DNA from: Anaerolineae bacterium
Lineage (GTDB): Bacteria; Chloroflexota; Anaerolineae; 4572-78; J111
DNA length: 64,000 bases
Direction: 5' to 3'
Assembly (NCBI GenBank): GCA_023382535.1
Contig: JAHDWA010000025.1
Coordinates: forward strand, 62,444-126,443
Every line of letters begins with the position of its first letter. Position 1 is the first letter of the stretch. Positions 52,868 to 60,899 of this stretch are shown piece by piece. Under the pieces are notes generated by a model, which was not told the DNA's origin, did not search any database, and saw only the letters and a list, made by a program, of their open reading frames with translations. The position numbers and the translations under genes were made by a program.

Positions 52868-53458
52868 TCACAGCAACCTGTCAGGTCCGCCTCTGGTGGA
52901 ACGATTGGTCAAGTCCAGCGAACGGGGGTGCAGGGCGACCGTCCCGGCCTTGAGGCGGGCGCTTTCCAACATATCGGTCACCAGCAGTTCCAGGTTCTGA
53001 GCAAAGGTATCGTTAATCTCGTTTTGGTTCTGGCTGGGCAGATAGGGCAGCGGGGATAAAGTCGGGGCCAGGGTTTTGAGCACGGTCAGCGGTGTTTTGA
53101 GTCCGTGGGCGGTGGCCGAAAAGAAGATGGCATGGGGCGCCAAATTTTCCAAATCCGCGCCGACAAGGCCCAGCGTCATTTTGGCCGAATCGGTCATGTC
53201 ATCTCCCAAGATGACCGCCGACACCTGCTCTTTGACTTTCTTAAATAGGTCCCGCATGCGGGCAGCCCCCACCCCAACAAACATCTCCACAAACTCCGAA
53301 CCGGAGATGCTGAAGAAGGGGACTTTGGCCTCAGTGGCTACCCCTTTAACCAGCAGGGTACCTATACCGGGCGACCCAGCCATCAAAGTGTGAAAGTTGG
53401 CCCCAGGCTGGCTGGCCGTTCGCCACCTTTTGAAATGGGAGTGGAGTTCAAAATTCAT
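52868..53458 (-). CDS. Chimeric ORF: FtsH fragment fused to histidine-kinase segment
   Basis: 196 residues, intact, with AAGGAGG 9 nt before ATG 53458. Residues 26-106 are FtsH-like: degenerate Walker [13 protein letters not shown] (the P-loop Lys is displaced), [20 protein letters not shown] and [12 protein letters not shown]; then a jump to GADLENL from the far end of the AAA domain. Residues 111-185 copy the phospho-acceptor domain of the kinase at 49331 ([39 protein letters not shown]), with HE changed to HG after the phospho-His. It cannot be an active protease or kinase. Either a pseudogene or a new regulatory decoy. Confidence 0.75.
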   Translation of the reverse strand: MNFELHSHFKRWRTASQPGANFHTLMAGSPGIGTLLVKGVATEAKVPFFSISGSEFVEMFVGVGAARMRDLFKKVKEQVSAVILGDDMTDSAKMTLGLVGADLENLAPHAIFFSATAHGLKTPLTVLKTLAPTLSPLPYLPSQNQNEINDTFAQNLELLVTDMLESARLKAGTVALHPRSLDLTNRSTRGGPDRLL

Positions 53459-53517
53459 TCGCTAAAACCTCCTTCGCTCTTGACCGACCTTTCCTGCGTA
53501 GCATGTAGGCACAGTCT

Positions 53518-54066
53518 TCATTCAAGTTTCCACCGCGACAGCAAACTGCTGGCGGCGCGACCAAACGTTTCGTCCGCCGTCAATTGACGGAGCAGGGCGA
53601 TACTTTCGGGCTTGGGTCCGCTTTGCTCGAGCGACGTGAACGCGGCGTAGCGCACGTCAATCGTCTCCGCCGGGTTCAGGGCCAGGCCGCCGAGGATGGT
53701 CAGGACGTCGTCCACGTCGGTGAATTCTGCCAGGGTGAGCGTGGCCTGCAGGCGTAGGTCCAGGTTGGCGTCCTCCCGGAGAACTCGCATGATCGCCTCC
53801 GCCACCGGCCGGCGGTCGAGGGCGAGCCGCAGTCCATCGCTCAGCCGCTTGAGGGCGTCAATGCGGACCTCGTTCGGCTCGGCCGGGTCCGTGACCACCG
53901 CCACCAGGAACGGCACAATTTGCGGATCGTCGAGCTGGCCGAGCTGCAGGAGCATGTCCTGCTTGGCCAGCACGGATGGCCTTGGTCGTGCCCTGAACGC
54001 CTGGATCAGTCGCGCCGCCTCACCCCGGTTCAGGTTTCCATTTGCGCCTGACTGCGGAAACTTCAT
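53518..54066 (-). CDS. HEAT-repeat protein
   Basis: 182 residues from ATG 54066 (AGAGG about 10 nt upstream; GTG 54075 is too close to it). Three or four helical repeats of HEAT type: DPQIVPFLVAVVTDPAEPNE, VRIDALKRLSDGLRLAL, RLQATLTLAEFTDVDDVL, VRYAAFTSLEQSG. HEAT repeats are scaffolds. Divergent from the XRE-NB-ARC-WD40 gene, with a TTGCGCCT repeat cluster in between, so possibly co-regulated. Confidence 0.75.
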   Translation of the reverse strand: MKFPQSGANGNLNRGEAARLIQAFRARPRPSVLAKQDMLLQLGQLDDPQIVPFLVAVVTDPAEPNEVRIDALKRLSDGLRLALDRRPVAEAIMRVLREDANLDLRLQATLTLAEFTDVDDVLTILGGLALNPAETIDVRYAAFTSLEQSGPKPESIALLRQLTADETFGRAASSLLSRWKLE

Positions 54067-54128
54067 GGTCGTCACACCTCTCTTTAGTCCTAGTATACCC
54101 CAGGGCCGATGCGTGTGCGTGTGCCAAG

Positions 54129-54159
54129 TTGCGCCTCTTCCTTGCGCCTGGTTGCGCCT
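54129..54159. promoter_or_regulatory. TTGCGCCT direct repeats in a divergent promoter region
   Basis: TTGCGCCT occurs three times (54129, 54142, 54152; steps 13 and 10 bp) between the divergent HEAT and XRE-NB-ARC-WD40 genes. It may be the site of the XRE domain encoded next door, by position only. Confidence 0.35.
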
Positions 54160-54254
54160 CGTGGTTGGCTGCCGTGGGTTGCGGGCGCTAGCTCAGCATG
54201 CTAGAATATGGCTTCCTCTCTGGTATTAGGTCATAGCTCCTTGGAGGTTAGGCG

Positions 54255-57200
54255 ATGGCGGAGTCTTTTCGCGACCTGCTCCTGCGCTACCGCGCCCGGA
54301 CGGGCTTGACCCAGCGCGACCTGGCCGCCCGCCTGGGCGCCGGCCGGCGCACTATCCAGGGCTGGGAGGCCGGTCTCAACCATCCCAGCGCCGAACGGCT
54401 GCAGGCGCTCATCCGGGTATTGCTTGAGGCCGGCGGCCTGACCGCCGGGCGCGAGGCTGTGGAAGCTGAGGAACTCTGGGCGGCCGCGCTCTTGGAAACC
54501 CCACGGATGCAGACCCCTTTTGACCCGGTGTGGCTGGACCGATTGCTCGCCGAGCGCACCGCGTCACCCCCTGCGCCCCCGCTCCCTCAGGAGGCCATTC
54601 CCACCCTCCCAGGTGTCATCTCACCGGTGGTTGGGTCCGGCGAACGGGGCCAGGACTGGGGCGAGGCGCCCGACGTACGAGGGTTTGTCGGCCGGAGCGA
54701 AGAACTGGCGCGGCTGCGGGGCTGGGTGCTGGCGGAGGGCTGCCGGCTGGTGACGGTGTTAGGTATGGGCGGCATCGGCAAGACCAGCCTAGCGGCCAGG
54801 CTGGCCCAGGAGGTAGCCCCGCGTTTCGAGCGGGTCTACTGGCGCAGCCTGCGCGATGCCCCGCTCCCCGGCGAGTGGCTGGCCGGCGCCATCGGCTTCC
54901 TGTCCGACCAGCAGGTCGTGCCGCCACCGGCCGACGCAGAACGGCTCACGGCCTTGCTAGGGCTATTGCGGGCGCGGCGCTGCCTTCTGGTGCTGGACAA
55001 TTACGAGACGCTGTTCGAGCCTGGGCAGCAGGAGGAGCGCTATCGGGCAGGCCTGGCTGGGTATGGGCGCCTGCTCCAGGCGATTGGTGAAGCCAGCCAC
55101 CAGAGCTGCCTGGTACTGACCAGCCGGGAGGCCCCGGCGGAGCTGGCCGTCCTCGGCAGCGAGGCGGTGCATACCTTCCCCTTGGGCGGGTTAGGGGTGG
55201 ACGAGGCCCGGCGGGTGTTGGCCCCCAAGCAGCTCGTGGGCAGCAGCGAGCAGTGGGCCGAGCTGACCGGCCGGTTCGGAGGCAACGGCCTGGCGCTCAA
55301 GTTGGTTGGCGAGCGCATCCGTGAGCTGTTCGGCGGGGAGATTGGTCTCTTTCTGGAGGAGACGGGGGCCGGCAGCGTCTTCGGCAGCATCCGGCAACTC
55401 CTGGCCGAGCAGGTCGGGCGCAGCTCGACGCCTGAGCAGCAGGTGCTGCGGGTGCTGGCGGTGGCGCGCGAGCCGGTACGTCTGCCCGACTTGCTGGCCG
55501 CCCTGAGCCTCCGTGCCGGCCGCGGGGCGGTGCTCGAGGCGGTGGAGGCGCTGCGCCGGCGCTCGCTGGTCGAGCGCGCCGAGGCAGGCGGGGCGGTGGC
55601 GTTCACCCTGCAATCGGTGGTGCTGGAGTACGTGACCGACCGCCTGGTGGAGGAAGTGACCGAGGAGATTATCCGCGGCCAGCCGGTGCGGCTGGTCGAA
55701 CAGGCGTTGATCCAGGCGCAGGCCAGGGAGTACGTGAGGCAGAGCCAGGAGCGGCTCATCGGTGTGCCCATCTTGCAACGGCTGAGGGCGCGCCAGGACC
55801 AGGCTGGAGCAGAGCAGCGGCTGCTGGCGCTGCTGGCGGGGTGGCGCGGCCGGCCGGCGGCGGAGCAGGGCTATGGGCCGGGGAACGGGGTCAATCTGCT
55901 GCGGCTGCTACGGGGCGAGCTGCGCCGGCTAGACCTGTCGCGCCTGGCGATTCGGCAGGCCTACCTGGCGGAGGTGGAGGTCCAGGATGCCCGCCTCGTG
56001 GACACCCACCTGGCCGAGACCGTGCTGGCCGAGGCATTCGGTTTCCCCGGCTCGGTAGCGTTGAGCGGCGACGGTGCGCTGCTGGCAGCGGGGACCTCCA
56101 CCGGGCAGGTGTGGCTGTGGCGGGTGGCGGACCGCACGCTCCTGGCGACGCTCGAAGGACATACCGGCCAGGTCATTGCCGTGGTACTCGCAGCGAATGG
56201 AGGGCTGCTGGCCAGCGGTGGCGCGGATGGGACCGTGCGGCTGTGGGAGACGAACACCAGACGGTTGCTGGCCACGCTCGAGGGTCACACCGGCGGCGTC
56301 TGGGGGGTGGCCCTCTCGGCCGATGGCGAGCTGGTGGCCAGCGGTAGTCAGGACGGGACGGTGCGGCTGTGGGAGACCAGCACCGGGCGGCCACTCGCCA
56401 CCTTGCCGGGCCACATTGGCGGGGCCTGGAATGTGGCGCTCTCTGCCGACGGGCGATTGGTGGTCAGCGGCGATGGGGGTGGGATGGTACGGCTGTGGGA
56501 GACGCCGAGTGGGCGGCCGCTGGCGACCCTTCAAGGCCACACCAGCGCAGTCTGGGGGATAGCGCTCTCCCTCGACGGCCACCTGCTGGCCAGCGGCGAC
56601 CTTGATGAGACGGTGCGGCTGTGGGAGGCGCCGAGTGGGCGGCCGCTGGCGACCTTCCGAGGACACACCGGCGGGGTTTGGAATCTGGCGCTCTCCGCCG
56701 ATGGCGAGCTGCTGGCCGGCAGCGGCGCCGATGGGACGTTGCGGCTATGGGAGGTGCCGAGCGGGCGACCACTGGCGACCTTCCAGGGCCACATCGGCGG
56801 GGTCCGGGGCGTGGCGCTCTCCCTCGACGGCCACCTGCTGGCCAGCGGCGGCCTTGACGGGACGGTACGGCTGTGGGAGACCAGCACCAGGCGGCCGCTG
56901 GCGACCCTCCAGGGTCACACCGGCGGGATTTGGAAAGTGACGCTCTCCGGCGACGGTGAGCTGGTGGCCAGCAGCGGTGGGGATGGGATGGTGCGGCTGT
57001 GGGAGACCAGCACCGGGCGGCCGCTGGCCACCCTCCATAGTCACACCGCTGAGATCCGGGTCGTGGTCCTCTCCGCTGACGGGCACCTGCTGGCCAGCGG
57101 CGGCCTTGATGGGACGGTGCGTCTGTGGGAGACCAGCACCAGGCGGCCGCTGGCGACCCTGGAGGGCCACACCAGCCCTGTCTGGGGGGTAGCGCTCTCC

Positions 57201-57929
57201 GCCGACGGCCACCTGCTGGCCAGTGGCGGCCTTGATGGGATGGTGCGGCTGTGGGAAGCGCCGGGCGGGCGGCCGCTGGCGACCCTGGAGAGCCACACCA
57301 GCGCAGTCCGTGGGGTGGCCCTCTCCGCCGACGGGCACCTGCTGGCCAGCGGCGGCCTTGATGGGACGGTGCGTCTGTGGGAGACCAGCACCAGGCGGCC
57401 GCTGGCGACCCTGGAGGGCCACACCAGCCCTGTCTGGGGGGTAGCGCTCTCCGCCGACGGCCACCTGCTGGCCAGTGGCGGCCTTGATGGGACGGTGCGT
57501 CTGTGGGAGACCAGCACCAGGCGGCCGCTGGCGACCCTGGAGGGCCACACCAGCCCTGTCTGGGGGGTAGCAATTTCCGCTGACGGCCACCTGGTGGCCA
57601 GCGGCAGCGCAGATGGGACGGGACGGCTGTGGGAGGCGCCGAGCGGGCGGCCACTGGCGACCCTTCGGGGGCATACCGGCCCGGTTCCCGCCGTGGCGTT
57701 CTCCGCTGACGGCCATCTGCTGGCCAGCGGCGGCTGGGATGGGACGATACGGCTGTGGCAGGTGTCCAGCGGCGCTCCTCTGCGCACCCTCCGAGCCGAG
57801 CGCCGCTACGAGCGCTTGGACATCACCGGCCTGACCGGCATCACCGAGGCGCAGCGGCAGGCGCTGCTGGCCCTGGGAGCCGTCGAGGACGAGGCAAGCG
57901 CCGGCCCCGAGCAGATGGCCCAGCGCTAA
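54255..57929 (+). CDS. XRE-NB-ARC-WD40 regulator/STAND protein
   Basis: 1,224 residues. XRE helix-turn-helix at the start (YRARTGLTQRDLAARLGAGR, TIQGWEAGLNHPS), NB-ARC from GFVGRSEELARL with Walker A GMGGIGKTS (about 180) and Walker B CLLVLDNYETL, winged helix, a short pentapeptide-like stretch (LRRLDLSRLAIRQAYL), then about 14 WD40 blades (from about 600). The tail YERLDITGLTGITEAQRQAL equals that of the WD40 protein at the window start. STAND proteins oligomerise on ligand binding. TTGGAGG precedes ATG 54255. The region is GC-rich (65% or so), unlike its neighbours, and several blades are near-identical, a sign of recent expansion. Confidence 0.93.
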   Translation: MAESFRDLLLRYRARTGLTQRDLAARLGAGRRTIQGWEAGLNHPSAERLQALIRVLLEAGGLTAGREAVEAEELWAAALLETPRMQTPFDPVWLDRLLAERTASPPAPPLPQEAIPTLPGVISPVVGSGERGQDWGEAPDVRGFVGRSEELARLRGWVLAEGCRLVTVLGMGGIGKTSLAARLAQEVAPRFERVYWRSLRDAPLPGEWLAGAIGFLSDQQVVPPPADAERLTALLGLLRARRCLLVLDNYETLFEPGQQEERYRAGLAGYGRLLQAIGEASHQSCLVLTSREAPAELAVLGSEAVHTFPLGGLGVDEARRVLAPKQLVGSSEQWAELTGRFGGNGLALKLVGERIRELFGGEIGLFLEETGAGSVFGSIRQLLAEQVGRSSTPEQQVLRVLAVAREPVRLPDLLAALSLRAGRGAVLEAVEALRRRSLVERAEAGGAVAFTLQSVVLEYVTDRLVEEVTEEIIRGQPVRLVEQALIQAQAREYVRQSQERLIGVPILQRLRARQDQAGAEQRLLALLAGWRGRPAAEQGYGPGNGVNLLRLLRGELRRLDLSRLAIRQAYLAEVEVQDARLVDTHLAETVLAEAFGFPGSVALSGDGALLAAGTSTGQVWLWRVADRTLLATLEGHTGQVIAVVLAANGGLLASGGADGTVRLWETNTRRLLATLEGHTGGVWGVALSADGELVASGSQDGTVRLWETSTGRPLATLPGHIGGAWNVALSADGRLVVSGDGGGMVRLWETPSGRPLATLQGHTSAVWGIALSLDGHLLASGDLDETVRLWEAPSGRPLATFRGHTGGVWNLALSADGELLAGSGADGTLRLWEVPSGRPLATFQGHIGGVRGVALSLDGHLLASGGLDGTVRLWETSTRRPLATLQGHTGGIWKVTLSGDGELVASSGGDGMVRLWETSTGRPLATLHSHTAEIRVVVLSADGHLLASGGLDGTVRLWETSTRRPLATLEGHTSPVWGVALSADGHLLASGGLDGMVRLWEAPGGRPLATLESHTSAVRGVALSADGHLLASGGLDGTVRLWETSTRRPLATLEGHTSPVWGVALSADGHLLASGGLDGTVRLWETSTRRPLATLEGHTSPVWGVAISADGHLVASGSADGTGRLWEAPSGRPLATLRGHTGPVPAVAFSADGHLLASGGWDGTIRLWQVSSGAPLRTLRAERRYERLDITGLTGITEAQRQALLALGAVEDEASAGPEQMAQR
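57103..57606 (+). repeat. Near-identical WD40 blades, 126-bp unit
   Basis: Units beginning at 57103, 57355 and 57481 (offsets 252 and 126) are identical over roughly 100 bp or more each, including GCGACCCTGGAGGGCCACAC. The intervening unit at 57229 is slightly different. This is coding repeat, not CRISPR. Confidence 0.85.
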
Positions 57930-57989
57930 CTACCACGTGCTGGCCCATCAGGAGCGTGCCGGTCACGTCGTTGGCTATGAGGAACGTTG

Positions 57990-58022
57990 AAGCAGGTGGA
58001 GTGGTCTTTCCTCCACCTGCTT
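57990..58022. terminator. Intrinsic terminator between convergent genes, repeated hairpin family
   Basis: A 12-bp perfect stem (AAGCAGGTGGAG / CTCCACCTGCTT) with a 9-nt loop, between the WD40 gene and the convergent ftsH gene. The stem and flanking bases (GAACGTTG before it) nearly copy 43468-43501. Confidence 0.65.
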
Positions 58023-58079
58023 TGCGTTGTCTGAGCATCGTCGTTGGCGCCACGAAAGAGGTTACAGTTTTCAAACTGA

Positions 58080-60008
58080 TCAGGGTTGTTCGATTAACCG
58101 GCCGTTTGTTTCTGCCAGGGCTTGCTTGACCGCTGCGCCATCCACCGTTTCCGTCTCAAGCAGTTGCCGGGTCACACTTTCCAGGGCCGACCGGTGATCC
58201 TTCAATAACTGCTGAGCGCGCTGGTACTGTTCTCTGATAATCCGTTGGACTTCATCATCAATTATTTTCAGCGTCTCTGGACTGGCAGAGGCGCTCGAGT
58301 CGCCCGAGAGGAACTGGTACTGCTGCGTGGCATAGCGCACCAGGCCCAGCTTGTCGCTCATGCCAAATTCCGTCACCATCCGGCGGGCCAGCTCACTCGC
58401 CCGTTGAATATCATCGCTGGCGCCGGTGCTGATGGTTCCGCGCACCACCAGTTCGGCGGCCCGGCCACCGAGCATGACCGCGATGCGGTCTTCCAGCTCT
58501 TCGCAAGTCAGCAGATAGCGATCCTCGGTGGGCATCTGCATGGTGTAGCCCAGGGCGCTGCGCCCGCGGGGCACAATGCTCACCTTGGCGACCGGGTCGG
58601 CGTTGGGTAGCAATTCTGCGACCAGCGCATGGCCACTCTCGTGGTAGGCCACGGTGGTGCGTTCCTGTTCATTCATAAGGCGCGATTTCTTTTCCAGCCC
58701 GGCGATGACCCGCTCGATGGCTGCCTCGAAGTCTTGCATGGTTACGGCAGCGGCGCTGCGGCGAGCCGCCAGCAAGGCCGCCTCGTTTATCGCATTGGCC
58801 AGGTCCGCCCCACTAAAGCCAGGGGTCATCCGTGCGGCTCGATCCAGGTCGAAGTCGGGCGAAAGCTTGATGTCCTGGCTGTGGATGCGCAAGATCTGCA
58901 AACGACCGGTCAGGTCGGGAGCCGAAACGGTGATCTGGCGATCAAACCTGCCGGCGCGCAGCAGCGCCGGGTCGAGGATCTCAGGCCGGTTGGTGGCGGC
59001 CATGATGATGACCGGCTTTCGCTGCTCGGTCTCGAATCCATCGATCTCGCTCAGGAGCTGGTTGAGGGTCTGTTCGCGCTCGTCGTTGCCGCCGATGCGC
59101 ATCGTGCCGCCGCGTGACTGTCCAATCGCATCAATTTCATCAATGAAAACAATCGCCGGGGCCACCTGGCGGGCTTGTTCAAACAGGTCGCGCACCCGGG
59201 CCGCGCCCACTCCGACAAACATCTCCACAAACTCTGAGCCGCTGGTTTCAAAGAAGGGCACACCTGCCTCACCTGCAGTAGCCTTGGCCAGGAGCGTTTT
59301 GCCGGTGCCGGGAGGGCCGACCAGCAGCACCCCTTTGGGAATGCGCCCCCCCAAGCTGGCGAACTGCTCAGGCGTTTTGAGAAACTGGATGATCTCTTGC
59401 AGTTCGCCGATGGCTTCATCGGCGCCGCCCACATCCTTGAAGGTGATGCCGATATTTTCCGGTTTGACTTCGGTCGCTCTGCTCTTGCCAACTCCCAGGA
59501 TCCCCCCAACCCCCATGCCGCCTGCACTCATCTGGCGATAACCTACGTACCAGATAAGGCTAATCAAGGCCAACGGAAGCCCATATGCCAGCAGGAAGGT
59601 TCCAACCGGGCTGGGCGGCTCACTGTTGCTGTATTTGACGCCGGCCGCATCCAGGGCTTCGATCAACGTCGGGTCGCCCTCCGGAACCGCTATGGTCGTA
59701 AAGGTTATGGTTTCGCTGGCCGTGTCGGTAGTATCCGGGTTTTTCATGGTTCCGATGATCCGGTCTTGTCCCAGGGTCACTTCGACGATCTGTCCTGACG
59801 CGATCTTGGATTTGAACTCGCTGTACGGAATTTCCAATTCGTGGATCAGCATAGGCCGGATGATGAACTGCTGAAACAGCCACAGCCCGATTAAACTGAA
59901 GATCAAGTAGCTGATCCACAAACGGACCTGTTGCTCACGCAACTCCTCCTTTTTCTTCTTTTCTTTACTATCTTTGTCTTTTCCCGGGGGAATGATTAAA
60001 TTTTTCAT
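58080..60008 (-). CDS. ftsH: ATP-dependent zinc metalloprotease FtsH
   Basis: 642 residues. Basic N-terminus, helix ([18 protein letters not shown]), periplasmic domain, second helix ([18 protein letters not shown]), AAA+ domain with Walker A GPPGTGKT (about 232), Walker [12 protein letters not shown], second region of homology [20 protein letters not shown], and protease HEXXH in [14 protein letters not shown] (about 452). It degrades membrane and short-lived proteins. Good ribosome site (GGAGGTAAAGAA). The start overlaps the stop of the YtxH gene (ATGA). Transcribed from the GTTTACC-type promoter at 60409. Confidence 0.96.
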   Translation of the reverse strand: MKNLIIPPGKDKDSKEKKKKEELREQQVRLWISYLIFSLIGLWLFQQFIIRPMLIHELEIPYSEFKSKIASGQIVEVTLGQDRIIGTMKNPDTTDTASETITFTTIAVPEGDPTLIEALDAAGVKYSNSEPPSPVGTFLLAYGLPLALISLIWYVGYRQMSAGGMGVGGILGVGKSRATEVKPENIGITFKDVGGADEAIGELQEIIQFLKTPEQFASLGGRIPKGVLLVGPPGTGKTLLAKATAGEAGVPFFETSGSEFVEMFVGVGAARVRDLFEQARQVAPAIVFIDEIDAIGQSRGGTMRIGGNDEREQTLNQLLSEIDGFETEQRKPVIIMAATNRPEILDPALLRAGRFDRQITVSAPDLTGRLQILRIHSQDIKLSPDFDLDRAARMTPGFSGADLANAINEAALLAARRSAAAVTMQDFEAAIERVIAGLEKKSRLMNEQERTTVAYHESGHALVAELLPNADPVAKVSIVPRGRSALGYTMQMPTEDRYLLTCEELEDRIAVMLGGRAAELVVRGTISTGASDDIQRASELARRMVTEFGMSDKLGLVRYATQQYQFLSGDSSASASPETLKIIDDEVQRIIREQYQRAQQLLKDHRSALESVTRQLLETETVDGAAVKQALAETNGRLIEQP

Positions 60009-60355
60009 TTCTTTACCTCCGCCCTAGACCGGCTCTCGGCTTCCTCGGCGACGCGTTCGGGCACGGTTTCCTGGCCAAGACTCATCGTCCGCATGAGGTT
60101 ATCTTTCCCGTGGCTGATGGCTTCGATAACCCGCTCTTTACCGTAGCCCAGGGCTTCGACCACACGATCTTGGCCCTTTTCAAGCGCCCCTTGCCAGCGC
60201 TTCGCGGTCTGATCTTTCAATTCAAAACTCTTGTTTTTAATTTGGGCGCGTGTTTCTTCACCAGCCTGGGAAGCCAGGAGGAGGGCCACACTTGCGCCAA
60301 CCAAGCCGCCGATCATTAACCCAGCAAAAAAATTACCGCCTTTGTTTTCTAACAT
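60005..60355 (-). CDS. YtxH-domain protein
   Basis: 116 residues. One Gly-rich helix FFAGLMIGGLVGASVALLLA, then a helical amphipathic tail with A..E.R.QI... spacing and a second set of repeats (KDRVVEALGYGKERVIEA-like), typical of the YtxH family of general-stress proteins. Function unknown. AAGGAG is 12 nt before ATG 60355. Co-transcribed with ftsH by a 4-bp overlap, suggesting a role as FtsH partner or in envelope stress (inference). Confidence 0.82.
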   Translation of the reverse strand: MLENKGGNFFAGLMIGGLVGASVALLLASQAGEETRAQIKNKSFELKDQTAKRWQGALEKGQDRVVEALGYGKERVIEAISHGKDNLMRTMSLGQETVPERVAEEAESRSRAEVKK

Positions 60356-60408
60356 GATAATGATAAACTCCTTTTAAAAGAATGACTAAGATTGAGCTTC
60401 TGAGACTT

Positions 60409-60463
60409 AGAATACCCTAACCTGGTAAACAATTTGGTAATCGTAGGTGAATATTTGGTAAAC
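60409..60463 (-). promoter_or_regulatory. OmpR/PhoP-type operator and promoter, YtxH-ftsH operon
   Basis: Minus strand: GTTTACC (60463), ATTCACC (60452), GATTACC (60442), GTTTACC (60430), steps 11, 10 and 12 bp, 9 bp, then TATTCT (60414-60409). An additional inverted GGTAAAC is just upstream, as at 41645. Confidence 0.75.
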
Positions 60464-60471
60464 ATTTTTGT

Positions 60472-60849
60472 TTACCTGAGACACAATTCGTCCTGATGAC
60501 CCATGGCCGAAAAATAAAGGGCCGGGAAAATCAGGGGGAGGCCGAATTGATGTAACGCCTGTTGCGCGGCCAGGCAGGCGGCCTGTTCGTCAGGCGGCTT
60601 TAGGTTACATGATAGGCTCCAGGGATACCAGCCGGTGTAAAGGCCCGTCACCCCAACGAGCAAAATGCCAACGCACACCCCCAACAGAATCAGCCAGAGC
60701 AGACGGGCGATCAACAGCCAGCGGCTTGAGAACTGAACCCCAATTGAACTAGCCGTGTCAGTTATAGGGGATACCCCGATGGATGAGCCGGATGAGGCTG
60801 TCAAACGAAGGCGTAATAAGCTCAAGTACCGTTTTTGTTTGTCGGTCAT
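60472..60849 (-). CDS. Orphan N-terminal sensor segment of a histidine kinase, truncated
   Basis: About 125 residues if started at ATG 60849; TTG 60903 would overlap the kinase stop. One hydrophobic helix (LLWLILLGVCVGILLVGVTG), an extracytoplasmic stretch with cysteines, and then QQALHQFGLPLIFPALYFSA, the beginning of a second helix. The layout resembles the N-terminal sensory part of Chloroflexota histidine kinases, but nothing follows. The stop codon lies in the GTTTACC operator at 60463. Probably a truncated gene; it may still make a small membrane protein. Confidence 0.45.
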   Translation of the reverse strand: MTDKQKRYLSLLRLRLTASSGSSIGVSPITDTASSIGVQFSSRWLLIARLLWLILLGVCVGILLVGVTGLYTGWYPWSLSCNLKPPDEQAACLAAQQALHQFGLPLIFPALYFSAMGHQDELCLR

Positions 60850-60899
60850 ATGGATAAACACATTTCTGTAAAGAGTATCCTCGAAGTTCCAGGCCGGGA

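Noticed and set aside
54255..57929. Long open frames on both strands within the GC-rich WD40 gene, one of about 396 codons on the minus strand
   Set aside because: They follow the 126-bp repeat of the real gene, have Pro/Arg-rich composition and no ribosome sites; they are side effects of GC-rich repeats.
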